Origin: Desulfomicrobium apsheronum
GTDB taxonomy: Bacteria; Desulfobacterota; Desulfovibrionia; Desulfovibrionales; Desulfomicrobiaceae
Direction: 5' to 3'
Assembly (NCBI RefSeq): GCF_900114115.1
Contig: NZ_FORX01000005.1
Location: 117,890-181,889, forward strand
Length of the DNA stretch: 64,000 nucleotides
Within the stretch, counting starts at the first letter, position 1. Each line of letters opens with the position of its first letter. Positions 52,265 to 61,065 of this stretch are shown here, one piece after another. The notes beneath the pieces are model-generated. The model did no database searches. It saw only the letters and a program-made list of their open reading frames with translations, and was not told the origin of the DNA. The position numbers were made by a program, and so were the translations under genes.

Positions 52265-52741
52265 TCAACTGAAGCAGACTTCAACCATGAGAGCACCATG
52301 CTGCGTTTCAAACGGGATGGCCAAAATGGCGCTTGTCGAAACATGCCTGATCGTATGTCCGGCTCCGGTGATCACGGAGGGAATCGCGCCCTCGAAAATC
52401 ATGCCCATTCCGACAAGGCCTTTGCGGGCCTGCCCGGAGATCATGTTGGTCAGTTCGCCGACGGCATCGGTGACGACATCGTTTATTTCGGACTGTTCCT
52501 CATAAAGCATCGCGCCTACAATACCGAGGGCCGAACCGGAGGTGAATGTCAGGGACATGGTACCCCTGCTTTTACCTTTCGGGTTTGAAAATCCAATCAC
52601 ACCCGTCACGTCCCCTTGAGCCCCTGCGTGTTGCTTTACAAATGGAGTTCCCACCTTGGCATCGGTCATCGCCATCGTCTTCAGAACGGAGGTCGTCGCA
52701 TCCACAAACTGCGCAATTATTCCCTTTATGGCATCATTCAT
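52265..52741 (-). CDS. CheX-like CheY-P phosphatase family protein
   Basis: 158-residue protein of the CheX/CheC phosphatase family that removes phosphate from CheY-type receivers. The active-site pattern ExxN is present as ELTNMISGQARKG, and the fold includes DVTGVIGFSNPKGK and a C-terminal HGALMVEVCFS. The ATG at 52741 has GGTGGGA upstream; an earlier ATG at 52780 is less likely. Next to icd rather than chemotaxis genes; upstream on the same strand is the signalling operon, so its target may be a receiver there. Confidence 0.85.
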   Translation of the reverse strand: MNDAIKGIIAQFVDATTSVLKTMAMTDAKVGTPFVKQHAGAQGDVTGVIGFSNPKGKSRGTMSLTFTSGSALGIVGAMLYEEQSEINDVVTDAVGELTNMISGQARKGLVGMGMIFEGAIPSVITGAGHTIRHVSTSAILAIPFETQHGALMVEVCFS

Positions 52742-52817
52742 AGTATCCCACCATGTTAAGCTCGATTTTTTTGACAACAATCACGCGGCTCACGGCCATC
52801 GGAAAATGAGCCATACG

Positions 52818-53858
52818 TTACTGTGAACGCACCATCAAGTGAAACAGCGCCTGCACATACTTGCCCGAAACAACATCAGCCAAGGCGAAAAGCGGCAGGG
52901 AACCACGAGCGATGCCCCCCGCAAAGGCAAGCCACAATTCAAGAGACAGATTGCCCAGTGCCGGATCGAGGGCTGTTTCCCACAAAGCACCGGCCCTCTC
53001 TTCATTCAACCCGAAAAAACGACACCTGAGCGGACGCCCGGCAAAAAGAATGCATTTCCCATCCTCCAGCAGAGGGCAGCGCGCGCTGGCGTCGGACAGG
53101 CAATAGTCGTCGGCCGAAACCTGGCTGTCCGCAAGACGCTCCCGGCGAGCCGTCTCCACCGCCCTGGCGATGACCTCCAGGCGCTTTTCGCTGGTCAGCC
53201 CGACATTCATCTTCTGGGTGAGATACACGGCTTCGATCATCGACAATTTGATCGGCGTGCTGCAACACTTGTCGTGATCGCGACCACATTTGGAGGTGAT
53301 ATCGCGCGTTTCATCATCGACTCTGGCCTGAAGGGCTTCGTAATCCCGAAAGAACGGGCTTAAATCAACGGCCTTGTGCATTTCCAGGGACGGTTCGCGC
53401 ACGGTGAGCTTCGGGCTTTGCTTTCCATATTTTCTGATTGTCCACCACTGCGAAAAATTGGCGGGTTTGGATCTGAGCGTTCGCAGCCGGACCCAGGCAA
53501 GGCGGTGCCCCAGGCCTCGGCGTAGCAGGTATGCGTTGAGCACCGTTCCGGTCCGTCCGATTCCATGACGGCAATGTATGAGCACCTTCTTGCCGAGATA
53601 AATGGCTTCATCGAGCCAGGCCAGCGCCTTTTCAAGCTCGGCCAGCTCCGGAGCCTCCTCGTCGGCAAGCGGCATGTGATACACCTCGAATCCGGCGGCG
53701 CACTCGATGTCGTGCAGATCGCAAAATTCGCCGCACAGGTTCAGGATCGCCCCGATGCCTTCGGCGCGCAGGCAATCGAGCTGCTCGTAGCTCATGGGAG
53801 CCGCTCCCACGGCCAACTGATCCGTGACCCAGGTCGCGGAATAGGCGCTGCGGCTCAT
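52818..53858 (-). CDS. Dual-specificity/tyrosine phosphatase fused to a YkgJ-like Cys cluster
   Basis: 346-residue two-domain protein. N-terminal protein phosphatase domain: the P-loop is HCRHGIGRTG with nucleophile Cys96 and general acid Asp66 (MPLADEEAP), as in dual-specificity phosphatases. C-terminal domain: Cys-rich YkgJ-like, KCGRDHDKCCS, CLSDASARCPLLEDGKC and RPLRCRFFG, thought to bind Zn or Fe-S. The ATG at 53858 overlaps the stop of the dikinase-like gene (ATGA), with GGAGAA upstream, so the two are translationally coupled. It is the last gene of the operon. Confidence 0.9.
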   Translation of the reverse strand: MSRSAYSATWVTDQLAVGAAPMSYEQLDCLRAEGIGAILNLCGEFCDLHDIECAAGFEVYHMPLADEEAPELAELEKALAWLDEAIYLGKKVLIHCRHGIGRTGTVLNAYLLRRGLGHRLAWVRLRTLRSKPANFSQWWTIRKYGKQSPKLTVREPSLEMHKAVDLSPFFRDYEALQARVDDETRDITSKCGRDHDKCCSTPIKLSMIEAVYLTQKMNVGLTSEKRLEVIARAVETARRERLADSQVSADDYCLSDASARCPLLEDGKCILFAGRPLRCRFFGLNEERAGALWETALDPALGNLSLELWLAFAGGIARGSLPLFALADVVSGKYVQALFHLMVRSQ

Positions 53859-56308
53859 GCGTTCTCCTCCGGGAAGAAGCGTTGGAGAAAAAGGGACGCC
53901 TCGCTGCGCGCCTCGGCCGAATCCGCGAGCTTCACATCCATGAGACGCGTCACGGCCAGAACCAACCCGAGGACGTTCAGGGCATGAGCGGTCTCGGCGG
54001 CGGGCATGCGCATGTACGACGCGTCGAGCATGTCTCCTTTGATGGCCGTTTCGTAACCGAAATGTTCCAGTACCTGCCGCACGAAGACCAGCCTGTTCAT
54101 GCGCTGCGAAAGCGCCGCGCCACCGCCCTTGAAGCGGAACTTGATATAATTGGCGCCCGGCAAATCTCCACAAAGAGAATCCACTATGGAAAAATGATAC
54201 CCAAAGCGGATGTTCAAATGCATGTATTCCGACGCAATGATCGAGTAACTGGCAAGAATTCTCGAATCCTTGCTGAAAATGCCGGCGCTGACCCGGTCAA
54301 AGGCCTCCCAGTCGACATGCAGCTGGCTCTCGTCCCAGGCCACGCGCTCATCGGCCAACCCGGCCCAGAGCGATCGCAAGGGAATGCAGGCCAGGGCTGC
54401 CACGTCCACGGGACCTTTTTCTCCGGCCTCGGGTGCCAGCCCGTCTCCCAGATCGAGCACATACATGACCAGCGGCAGGCTCGTTTCCAGGAGCCTTGAC
54501 CTGCCAAGTCCCCTGCCCCCCCTTTCGACCAGGGAAAACATTTCCGCCACGCTCTTTTCGTGGCAAAAACGCACCAGATCATGCAACGAAAGGCACCCCT
54601 GCGGAGTGAAATTATCGCCCTCGGGATCCAGAAGGCTGAGGCGCACGGAGCACGCGGCCAGTTCCTGGTTTTCGGCCCGAACCTGAGCATGGGTTTTCTC
54701 CGCCGCAAGATTGCGCGCCATGATGGTCGGCAAACAACGGTCAAAGATTTTCCCCGCCGCCGCATCCACTGTCACCACCGCGCCATCCTCCAGAACGCCG
54801 GATTCGCACCCCACGACCACGGGCACGCCTCGCTCACGGGCCACCGAAGCCAGATGACTGGCCCTGCTGCCGCTGCCGGCCACGATGGCGGCGATGCGAT
54901 CCAGAAACTGAGAAAGCGCGGGACGCAGGGTGCTCGTGACCACGACCGAGCCCTTGGGAATGCCCCGAAAATCCGCTCCGGTCGAAACATGATGAACGGG
55001 TCCGCAAGCCGCCCCTGGAGACGCGCAGTCCAGTTCCGAGATCAGCTCGATTGCGGTGCTGATTTCTTCGGGAGAAAAAACCTCCCTGTCCTGCTCCTGC
55101 TGCAGAGGTCGCGATTGCAGAATCGTAAGTCCGTCCGGTCCGTAGGCCCACTCCACATCCTGGGGCTGGCCGAAAACACTTTCAAGATGCATGGTCCGCT
55201 TGCCGAGTTCGCACAGGACCTCGTCGGAGACTGCCGCCGAGCTTTCGCAGACGCAGCCCATCAAAATGGACGGCTCGGGCTCCCGGGTCAGGTAATGCTT
55301 GCCCGGGGTCGCCGATCCGTCCACCAGCTCCGCCGCCAGTCCGCCGACCACATAGACGCCGATGGCCTTGCCTCCCACCGCCGCACACGCGGGATCGAAG
55401 GTGTAGACGACCCCCGCAGCCGAGGCCGCAACCATGGGCAGCACAAGGGCGGCCATGGCGGTGTCGTTGTCGGTGAGGCCGTGTCGAATTCTGTAGGCCA
55501 AGGCCCTGGGACAGTATTTTCCGGCCAGGACGCGTTTGTAGGCGGTCAGCACTTCGGACGGAGGGACATCGAGCTCGCTGGCGTATTGACCGGCAAAGGT
55601 GATGTCTCCGTCCTCGGCCAGGGCACTCGATCGCACCGCCAGATTCCTGTCCCCAAGATTCAGGTCCTCCACGGCGCGCAGAATTTCGTCCGCGATGTCG
55701 GTGGGAACCTTGGCCGCGAGGATCAGCTCCTGCAATTCACCGGTCACGCGAACAATGGCATCATTGTTGGACAGGGAAACGTCCTCGAAACGCTTCTCGA
55801 TCTCCTTTTCAAGGTCATTGTCCCGCAGATAGCGGGCAAAAGCCGAAGCCGTGATGACAAATCCCGGCGGTGTCGCGACGCCATTGCGGCGCACGATGGA
55901 CAGATTGGACGCTTTTCCTCCGACTTGGCCGGGATGGTCAGCGGCTTCGTCCAAGGAAAGCACGTAGGGAGGCCCAAAATCAAGCGGCGGCTGCGTGACC
56001 AGAACTGAAATTTCCGTGGCGATGCGCTCCAGCGCCGCCGGAAGATCGGCATAGGCATGGGGGTTCATGTCATAGAGACTGGTCGTCATGGCGCGGACAG
56101 CTTCCACAAGCTGCCCGGTCAGAACCCTGATTCTGGCCACGTCCGCCGGATCGTAGCCGTATATGGGAGCTTCGAGATCCGCGATCAGATCCAGGGCCCT
56201 GGCGTCGCTGTCCAGCAGCTCCTTGAAGTGCTCATATTTTTCACGGATGAGCCTGTTTGGAGCCACCAGCCGGGTGAACCAGTGCCGCAGCAGACGGGAA
56301 GCGGTCAT
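53855..56308 (-). CDS. PEP synthase/PPDK-like dikinase with an atypical C-terminus
   Basis: 817-residue protein. Residues about 1-105 are helical and of unknown type. Residues about 110-415 are a PPDK/PEP-synthase ATP-grasp domain (GGKASNLS, LAVRSSALAEDGDITFAGQY, YTFDPACAAVGGKA, DVEWAYGPDGLTILQSRP). Residues about 440-520 are the swivelling phosphohistidine domain, AGSGSRASHLASVARERGVP with His485. The usual PEP/pyruvate TIM barrel is absent; instead about 290 residues of unfamiliar sequence follow. This resembles the ATP-His-substrate layout of rifampin phosphotransferase, but the last domain is different. Ends overlapping the phosphatase gene, starts overlapping the receiver gene. Confidence 0.85.
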   Translation of the reverse strand: MTASRLLRHWFTRLVAPNRLIREKYEHFKELLDSDARALDLIADLEAPIYGYDPADVARIRVLTGQLVEAVRAMTTSLYDMNPHAYADLPAALERIATEISVLVTQPPLDFGPPYVLSLDEAADHPGQVGGKASNLSIVRRNGVATPPGFVITASAFARYLRDNDLEKEIEKRFEDVSLSNNDAIVRVTGELQELILAAKVPTDIADEILRAVEDLNLGDRNLAVRSSALAEDGDITFAGQYASELDVPPSEVLTAYKRVLAGKYCPRALAYRIRHGLTDNDTAMAALVLPMVAASAAGVVYTFDPACAAVGGKAIGVYVVGGLAAELVDGSATPGKHYLTREPEPSILMGCVCESSAAVSDEVLCELGKRTMHLESVFGQPQDVEWAYGPDGLTILQSRPLQQEQDREVFSPEEISTAIELISELDCASPGAACGPVHHVSTGADFRGIPKGSVVVTSTLRPALSQFLDRIAAIVAGSGSRASHLASVARERGVPVVVGCESGVLEDGAVVTVDAAAGKIFDRCLPTIMARNLAAEKTHAQVRAENQELAACSVRLSLLDPEGDNFTPQGCLSLHDLVRFCHEKSVAEMFSLVERGGRGLGRSRLLETSLPLVMYVLDLGDGLAPEAGEKGPVDVAALACIPLRSLWAGLADERVAWDESQLHVDWEAFDRVSAGIFSKDSRILASYSIIASEYMHLNIRFGYHFSIVDSLCGDLPGANYIKFRFKGGGAALSQRMNRLVFVRQVLEHFGYETAIKGDMLDASYMRMPAAETAHALNVLGLVLAVTRLMDVKLADSAEARSEASLFLQRFFPEENA

Positions 56309-56694
56309 GGAACCTCATCCTGCAAATCGGCGATATCCTGCCTCAACACATCCGCGACCTTGGATTCGAGTTCTTCCTTGTCGATGGGCTTGACGCAGTA
56401 CTCGCTGGCTCCCAGCTTGAGCGATTCCCGTGCCGTTTCCAGGGTGGGATAGCCCGTCAGCATGATGACCTTGATGCCCGGAGCGAACTTCTTCATCTCC
56501 GCCAGTACTTCGACTCCGGTCATCCTCTTCAGCTTGATGTCCAGAATCGCGAGATCCGTGGCGCCCTTGGCCGCGTGGCGGATGGCCTCCTCTTCTTCGG
56601 TGAATGCCGTGACCTGATGACCCTGACGCTCCAGAATCCTTTTCACCAGGACTCCCGCATCGGAAACATCGTCCAAAACAATAATCGATGCCAT
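56305..56694 (-). CDS. Single-domain response regulator
   Basis: 129-residue receiver with acidic pocket Asp8/Asp9 and phosphoacceptor Asp52 (LAILDIKLKR), TGYP (Thr) and CVKPI (Lys) switch residues. No output domain, so it acts by protein contact or as a phosphorelay part. AAGGAGAG precedes the ATG at 56694. It overlaps the dikinase-like gene (ATGA) and lies 165 bases after the histidine kinase gene on the same strand, which probably phosphorylates it. Confidence 0.93.
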   Translation of the reverse strand: MASIIVLDDVSDAGVLVKRILERQGHQVTAFTEEEEAIRHAAKGATDLAILDIKLKRMTGVEVLAEMKKFAPGIKVIMLTGYPTLETARESLKLGASEYCVKPIDKEELESKVADVLRQDIADLQDEVP

Positions 56695-56859
56695 GCATCT
56701 CTCCTTAAGATAGATTCTTGACCCGCAGGGCATAAGCGCCCCGGACCGTGCACCTGCGCCCAAAGCCGATGCCTGCGGGGTGTGTCCGAAATGTGCCCGC
56801 CTGGCTCCCGTCCTGCCGGAAGCTTGCCCGGCACGTGACGCAGGCCGTCAATATCGGTC

Positions 56860-58893
56860 CTAATACTCGGATCCGTGATCCAGGGGAATATCAACGGTAA
56901 ATATCGTCCCCGGACCCTTCACGGCCCCCTCCGGCAAGACAGGGAGGTCGAAATCCGATGACAACGGGCTGTCCACCCGAATCTCGCCCATGTGATCCTT
57001 GACGATGCCAAAGGACACGGACAGCCCGAGTCCCGTCCCCTTGCCCACCGACTTGGTGGTGTAGAACGGGTCGAAAATCTTCTTCAAGGACACTTCGTCA
57101 ATCCCGGTGCCGCTGTCGGCGACATCAAGCGTGACGATGCCGAGCGGTGTCTTGAGCTTGGTGACCACCACGATGACACCTCCGCTCTCGGGCATGGCGT
57201 CCTTGGCGTTGTTGAGCAGATTTATCCAGACTTGCTTGAGCTTCTCCGGGTCGCCGTAAATGATGGGGAAGCTGTCATCAAGCCTGGTCACGATCCGTAC
57301 CCGGTCCAGCTCGAAGGAATGCCGGACCAGGCTCACGGACTCCATGACCGAGTTGTTGAAACACATCTCCCGCTTGTCGGTCTGCCCCTGGCGGGAAAAA
57401 CCCAGCAGGTCGGCCACGATCTTGCGGCAGACCTTGGTCTGTTTCTCGATGACGGCCAGATCCTGGCTCAACTGGCTTTCTGGCGGCGCATCCTCCTTCA
57501 GAAGCTGGGAATACCCGAGGATGATCCCGAGCGGGGTGTTGATCTCATGCGCCACGCCGCCGGCCAGCTTGCCGATGGATTCCATCTTCTGCGCCTGGAT
57601 GAGCTGCTGCTCGTATTCCTTGATGTCCGTGACATCCCTGTCCATGCGCAGCAGGCTCACGATGCGGCCCGATTCGTCATGCACCGGAATCTGGACCACA
57701 TGGAACCACTTGCGGCCGTCAGGGCCATCGACGCGTTCCTGCCTGTCCACGCGCTCACCGGTGATGAGCACCTCCCGGCCTTCGAGATTTCTGCGCTCCG
57801 CCTCTTCTTCCGAGAACAGGTGAAAATCGTTGAGTCCCCTGATTTCGGGCACGGTCTTGCCCACGCTCTGCGCAAAAGCCCGGTTGGATGTCTGGTAGAT
57901 CATGCGTGTGTCCACCAGGGAGATGAGATCGGGATTCATGTCCAGCACCGTGGACAGAAGGCGCTGCTGGTTGGTCAGGGTCTGCTCGGCTTCGCGCAGG
58001 CCGCGAATGTGATCGCGGAGGGTAAAAGCCATGAAATCGAGCGATTCGGCCAGATCCTGGATTTCATCACCCACGTTCTGCAGAAAAACAGGACAATCCC
58101 TGCAACTTGAGGGCTTGGGCCCGATTATGCACGCATGACAGGCGCATTTCGTATCCGGAACCAGCCAGCAACGGCGCACGCGATCATGGTGGGCCGGACA
58201 GCTCGTCTCGGTGCAGTTCATGATCTCCCAGCAAAAATGCTCACCCGGCAATACGGACAGGTTGTCGAGACTCCCCGTCACCAGATCCTCGGCATGAGCA
58301 CGAAGCTTGGCCAGGCGGCGGGTCACGGTCCGGGCAAATATGCTGCCCAGGGCCATGGCCGCGAGCAGAACCCCGCCGAACATGGTCGCCAGGGCCGAGA
58401 CGAACTGCTTGGTGGTTGCGTTCAAGCGGGACTTGGACAACCCGATGCGCACCGTCCCAATGCGCTCTCCCGCGACCATTATGGGCGCCGCAAAATCGTA
58501 GACGAAGATCTGGCCCGTATCGATGAGCTGGACATGAACCCGCTCATGGCTGCCGACCCGATTGGCCTCCACCAGCTCGACGGGATAGCCCTTGACGAAG
58601 GAATGGGTGACGACACGGTTGTCCGCGTTCTGGACAAAGGCGTAGACCACGTCGCCGATTTCACTGACCAGATTTCTGAGCACGAGATAATCCTGCGCCA
58701 AAAGCGGATTCACGGCGCGGGCTGCAAGGCTCTCGACCAAGGCGGCCCCACGCAGCTTGTTTTCCGTCACCAGAGCCGAAGACGTCATCTTGGCCACGAC
58801 GGGCAACAGGACCAACGCCATGCCAAGCACGATGGCGATGATGCCCAGATTGAGCTTGGTCTCGAATTTGAGTTTGGAAAAAAGGGACTTCAT
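56860..58893 (-). CDS. Membrane sensor histidine kinase with a two-CW Cys domain
   Basis: 677-residue kinase. Membrane helix about 15-35, periplasmic sensory domain about 36-160, second helix about 165-187, HAMP region, then a Cys-rich two-CW-like domain (CWEIMNC, SCPAHH, RRCWLVPDTKCACHAC, SCRDCPVF; about residues 223-275), a PAS domain (about 315-430), the phosphoacceptor motif GGVAHEINTPLG with His449 and an ATPase with NLLNNAKDAMP, DSGTGI and GTGLGLSVS. The start overlaps the stop of the upstream PhnD-like gene (ATGA). It likely reads the ligand of that lipoprotein or a periplasmic state. Confidence 0.92.
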   Translation of the reverse strand: MKSLFSKLKFETKLNLGIIAIVLGMALVLLPVVAKMTSSALVTENKLRGAALVESLAARAVNPLLAQDYLVLRNLVSEIGDVVYAFVQNADNRVVTHSFVKGYPVELVEANRVGSHERVHVQLIDTGQIFVYDFAAPIMVAGERIGTVRIGLSKSRLNATTKQFVSALATMFGGVLLAAMALGSIFARTVTRRLAKLRAHAEDLVTGSLDNLSVLPGEHFCWEIMNCTETSCPAHHDRVRRCWLVPDTKCACHACIIGPKPSSCRDCPVFLQNVGDEIQDLAESLDFMAFTLRDHIRGLREAEQTLTNQQRLLSTVLDMNPDLISLVDTRMIYQTSNRAFAQSVGKTVPEIRGLNDFHLFSEEEAERRNLEGREVLITGERVDRQERVDGPDGRKWFHVVQIPVHDESGRIVSLLRMDRDVTDIKEYEQQLIQAQKMESIGKLAGGVAHEINTPLGIILGYSQLLKEDAPPESQLSQDLAVIEKQTKVCRKIVADLLGFSRQGQTDKREMCFNNSVMESVSLVRHSFELDRVRIVTRLDDSFPIIYGDPEKLKQVWINLLNNAKDAMPESGGVIVVVTKLKTPLGIVTLDVADSGTGIDEVSLKKIFDPFYTTKSVGKGTGLGLSVSFGIVKDHMGEIRVDSPLSSDFDLPVLPEGAVKGPGTIFTVDIPLDHGSEY

Positions 58894-59813
58894 TGAAAAT
58901 CCCTGTTCAGGCCAAGGCGTCGTATCAAGGTTCTGATTGGCTCGTAGTCCTCGTCGTGGGCGGAAATGATGTCGATCATTCCGGCGGCGGCAAGAACCGG
59001 AGCATCATCGTGCCGGCTTGCGCTCAGGTCCAGCAGGGCCCGGGCGATCTTGTCCTTGATGGCCGGATCAAAGCCTTTGCGCACGGAGTACACCCAGCCC
59101 GGGTACGGACGGCTTTCCGCGAGCACGCGGATCTGGTCCAGGTCGATCTTGTCGCGCACGATATCAAGCGTGCCCTTGCGGATGGTGCCGACATCATAGG
59201 CACCCGTATACACGGCCAGGACCACCGCCTCCTGCCTTCCACCCGCGCCGGTGGCAAAGGCGACCTCCTGAAAATCCTTTTGCGTGATGCCATGATCGAA
59301 GAACAGTCCGAAAGGATACAAAAAACCTCCGGCGGAATTGGGGTCAACGGCAATGATTCTTTTTCCCCGACAGTCCGCGAGGCTGTTTATGGCGGGGTTG
59401 TCGGCGCGCACGATGATCTGGCCCTGGAAATTGGCACCCCCGTCAGGCTCCACGACGCGCGCGAAGGCTTCCGAGCCCAGCTTGGCCAAGGATATGTAAA
59501 CGAAAGGATTGGTAAAGGAGATGTCTATCTCGCCGCGCTCCACCATCTTGACGTGCTCGGCGAATGTATTGGGAAAGACCTGTCGCAGGGACAGCCCGGT
59601 CTTGTGCCGCAGGTATTCGAGCAGGCGGCGATGACGTTCAAAGGAGACGGAGTGGGAATACTGGGGCAGATAGGCATAGGTGATGGCCGAGGTCGAGCCG
59701 AGCGGAGCCACGCTTTCGACCTTTGACATGTCCACCTTCACGACGGGCTCGTTTTCCGTACAGGCAGCCATGAAGAAGAGCAGTATGAAAATCGGAAGTC
59801 GTGCTAACGTCAT
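58890..59813 (-). CDS. PhnD-like periplasmic binding lipoprotein
   Basis: 307-residue protein of the PhnD/phosphonate-binding-like family. The signal ends in a lipobox (FFMAAC, Cys about 18). The two-lobed fold has YLPQYSHSVSFERHRRLLEYL, ERGEIDISFTNPFVYI and VPDPNSAGGFLYPFG-like segments (IIAVDPNSAGGFLYPFG). In many bacteria such proteins work as sensor partners of histidine kinases rather than transporters, and the next gene here is a kinase coupled by overlap. AGAGGG precedes the ATG at 59813. First gene of the operon. Confidence 0.9.
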   Translation of the reverse strand: MTLARLPIFILLFFMAACTENEPVVKVDMSKVESVAPLGSTSAITYAYLPQYSHSVSFERHRRLLEYLRHKTGLSLRQVFPNTFAEHVKMVERGEIDISFTNPFVYISLAKLGSEAFARVVEPDGGANFQGQIIVRADNPAINSLADCRGKRIIAVDPNSAGGFLYPFGLFFDHGITQKDFQEVAFATGAGGRQEAVVLAVYTGAYDVGTIRKGTLDIVRDKIDLDQIRVLAESRPYPGWVYSVRKGFDPAIKDKIARALLDLSASRHDDAPVLAAAGMIDIISAHDEDYEPIRTLIRRLGLNRDFQ

Positions 59814-60109
59814 GGTCCCTCTTCGGCAATGGAATTTATGCCAATGCACGTACCCCAAAAGGACAAAACCAACAACCAGAAGGTTTCTTCATCCTTGGGG
59901 CTGCGCACTTTCGGACATCCCCGTGCCGCGTGGAAGCGGCATGAAAGCGGGACGCCGGGGACCCTTCGGCGCAATGAACGGTCGGCCATGAGTCTGATTC
60001 GGGGTTCTTTTCAGGAAATCAAACCCCTTCGACTTTATCTAGGCTTGATGCGCGGCCCCCGACATTGTATTGGAACGCCAGTCAACAACCCTAAACACCG
60101 GATACAACC
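59814..60109. other. Divergent intergenic region
   Basis: About 295 bases between the PhnD-like operon (-) and the HDOD gene (+); it must hold both promoters. No clear consensus sites and no gene were seen. Confidence 0.45.
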
Positions 60110-60976
60110 ATGCACTCGGTCAAACGACTTGCCCATATCGACTTCAACATTCCGGGCGTGAAAGCCGTCGGAATGGAACTCATGAAACTGATCAACGCTC
60201 CGAGCCCCGATATGGAAGCCTTCGCCCGGACCGTCGAGCTGGATCCGGCCATCTTCGGCTCCATCCTGGCCTGCGCCAACTCCCCTTTGTTCGCCGGGAT
60301 TACGGAAATCTCGGATTTGAAAGTCGCGCTCAACCGGCTTGGCATGAAGGAAATCCGTCGGATCATCTTCCATGTGGTCCTCGAATCGGCATTCAGGTCC
60401 GACAATGCAGAAATCAACAAGCTCTTGCGCGCCATCTGGAAACAGAATCTGGCCGTCTCGCTGACCATGCAGCGCCTCATTCAGGATTGTCCGCAAGTAA
60501 AGGCCCTGCCCATGGATATGGTCGGCATGATCTATCCCCTGGGCCTCATGCACGTCATTGGCATACCGGTGCTCGCCATCAACTACTATGATGCGTTTGC
60601 AAAATTCATCACCGAAGACCTCGCGCAGCCGCTGCCGGACATTTTCGCGCGTGAAAAAGAACTCTTCGACGGCTTCGACCACTTTGAACTGGGCGCGGAA
60701 ATGATCAAGCGCTGGGGTTTTCCGGATTTCGTGCCCGACATCATCTCATCCTACCATGTGCCCGAACCGAGCCTGGATGCAGACAGCCGCACCCTGCATT
60801 CCCTGCTGCGTCTTGCCCGCCACCTGGCCCAGGAATACGGATACGCAGCGCTGCCCGATTCCCCTCCCGGATATTGGCTGCAAGGCAATGTCCTGGACCA
60901 GTCCGGAGTCAACGAAGATGATATCAAGGCGGACGTCATGGACCAGTTGGACAAGATCCTGAAGATGTTTCACTGA
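60110..60976 (+). CDS. HDOD domain signalling protein
   Basis: 288-residue HDOD protein, a degenerate HD-type domain without phosphodiesterase metal ligands, used in bacterial signalling and motility. Typical core: PDMEAFARTVELDPAIFGSIL, ACANSPLFAG and VALNRLGMKEIRRIIF, and a second part to the C-terminus with a D/E-rich tail. Partner and output are unknown. Ends at a strong terminator. Confidence 0.88.
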   Translation: MHSVKRLAHIDFNIPGVKAVGMELMKLINAPSPDMEAFARTVELDPAIFGSILACANSPLFAGITEISDLKVALNRLGMKEIRRIIFHVVLESAFRSDNAEINKLLRAIWKQNLAVSLTMQRLIQDCPQVKALPMDMVGMIYPLGLMHVIGIPVLAINYYDAFAKFITEDLAQPLPDIFAREKELFDGFDHFELGAEMIKRWGFPDFVPDIISSYHVPEPSLDADSRTLHSLLRLARHLAQEYGYAALPDSPPGYWLQGNVLDQSGVNEDDIKADVMDQLDKILKMFH

Positions 60977-60990
60977 TTCTCCACGGCGCC

Positions 60991-61038
60991 AGAAAAAACA
61001 GGGCCGCCGCGCCATTTTCGGACGCGGCGGCCTTTTTT
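60991..61038. terminator. Bidirectional terminator
   Basis: GGCCGCCGCG / CGCGGCGGCC stem with 11-base loop; T-tract on the + side and A-tract (AGAAAAAACA) on the other, so it can end both the HDOD gene (+) and the FadL-like gene (-). Confidence 0.88.
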
Positions 61039-61065
61039 GTCTCCAGGAAACAAGGCTAACGGACT

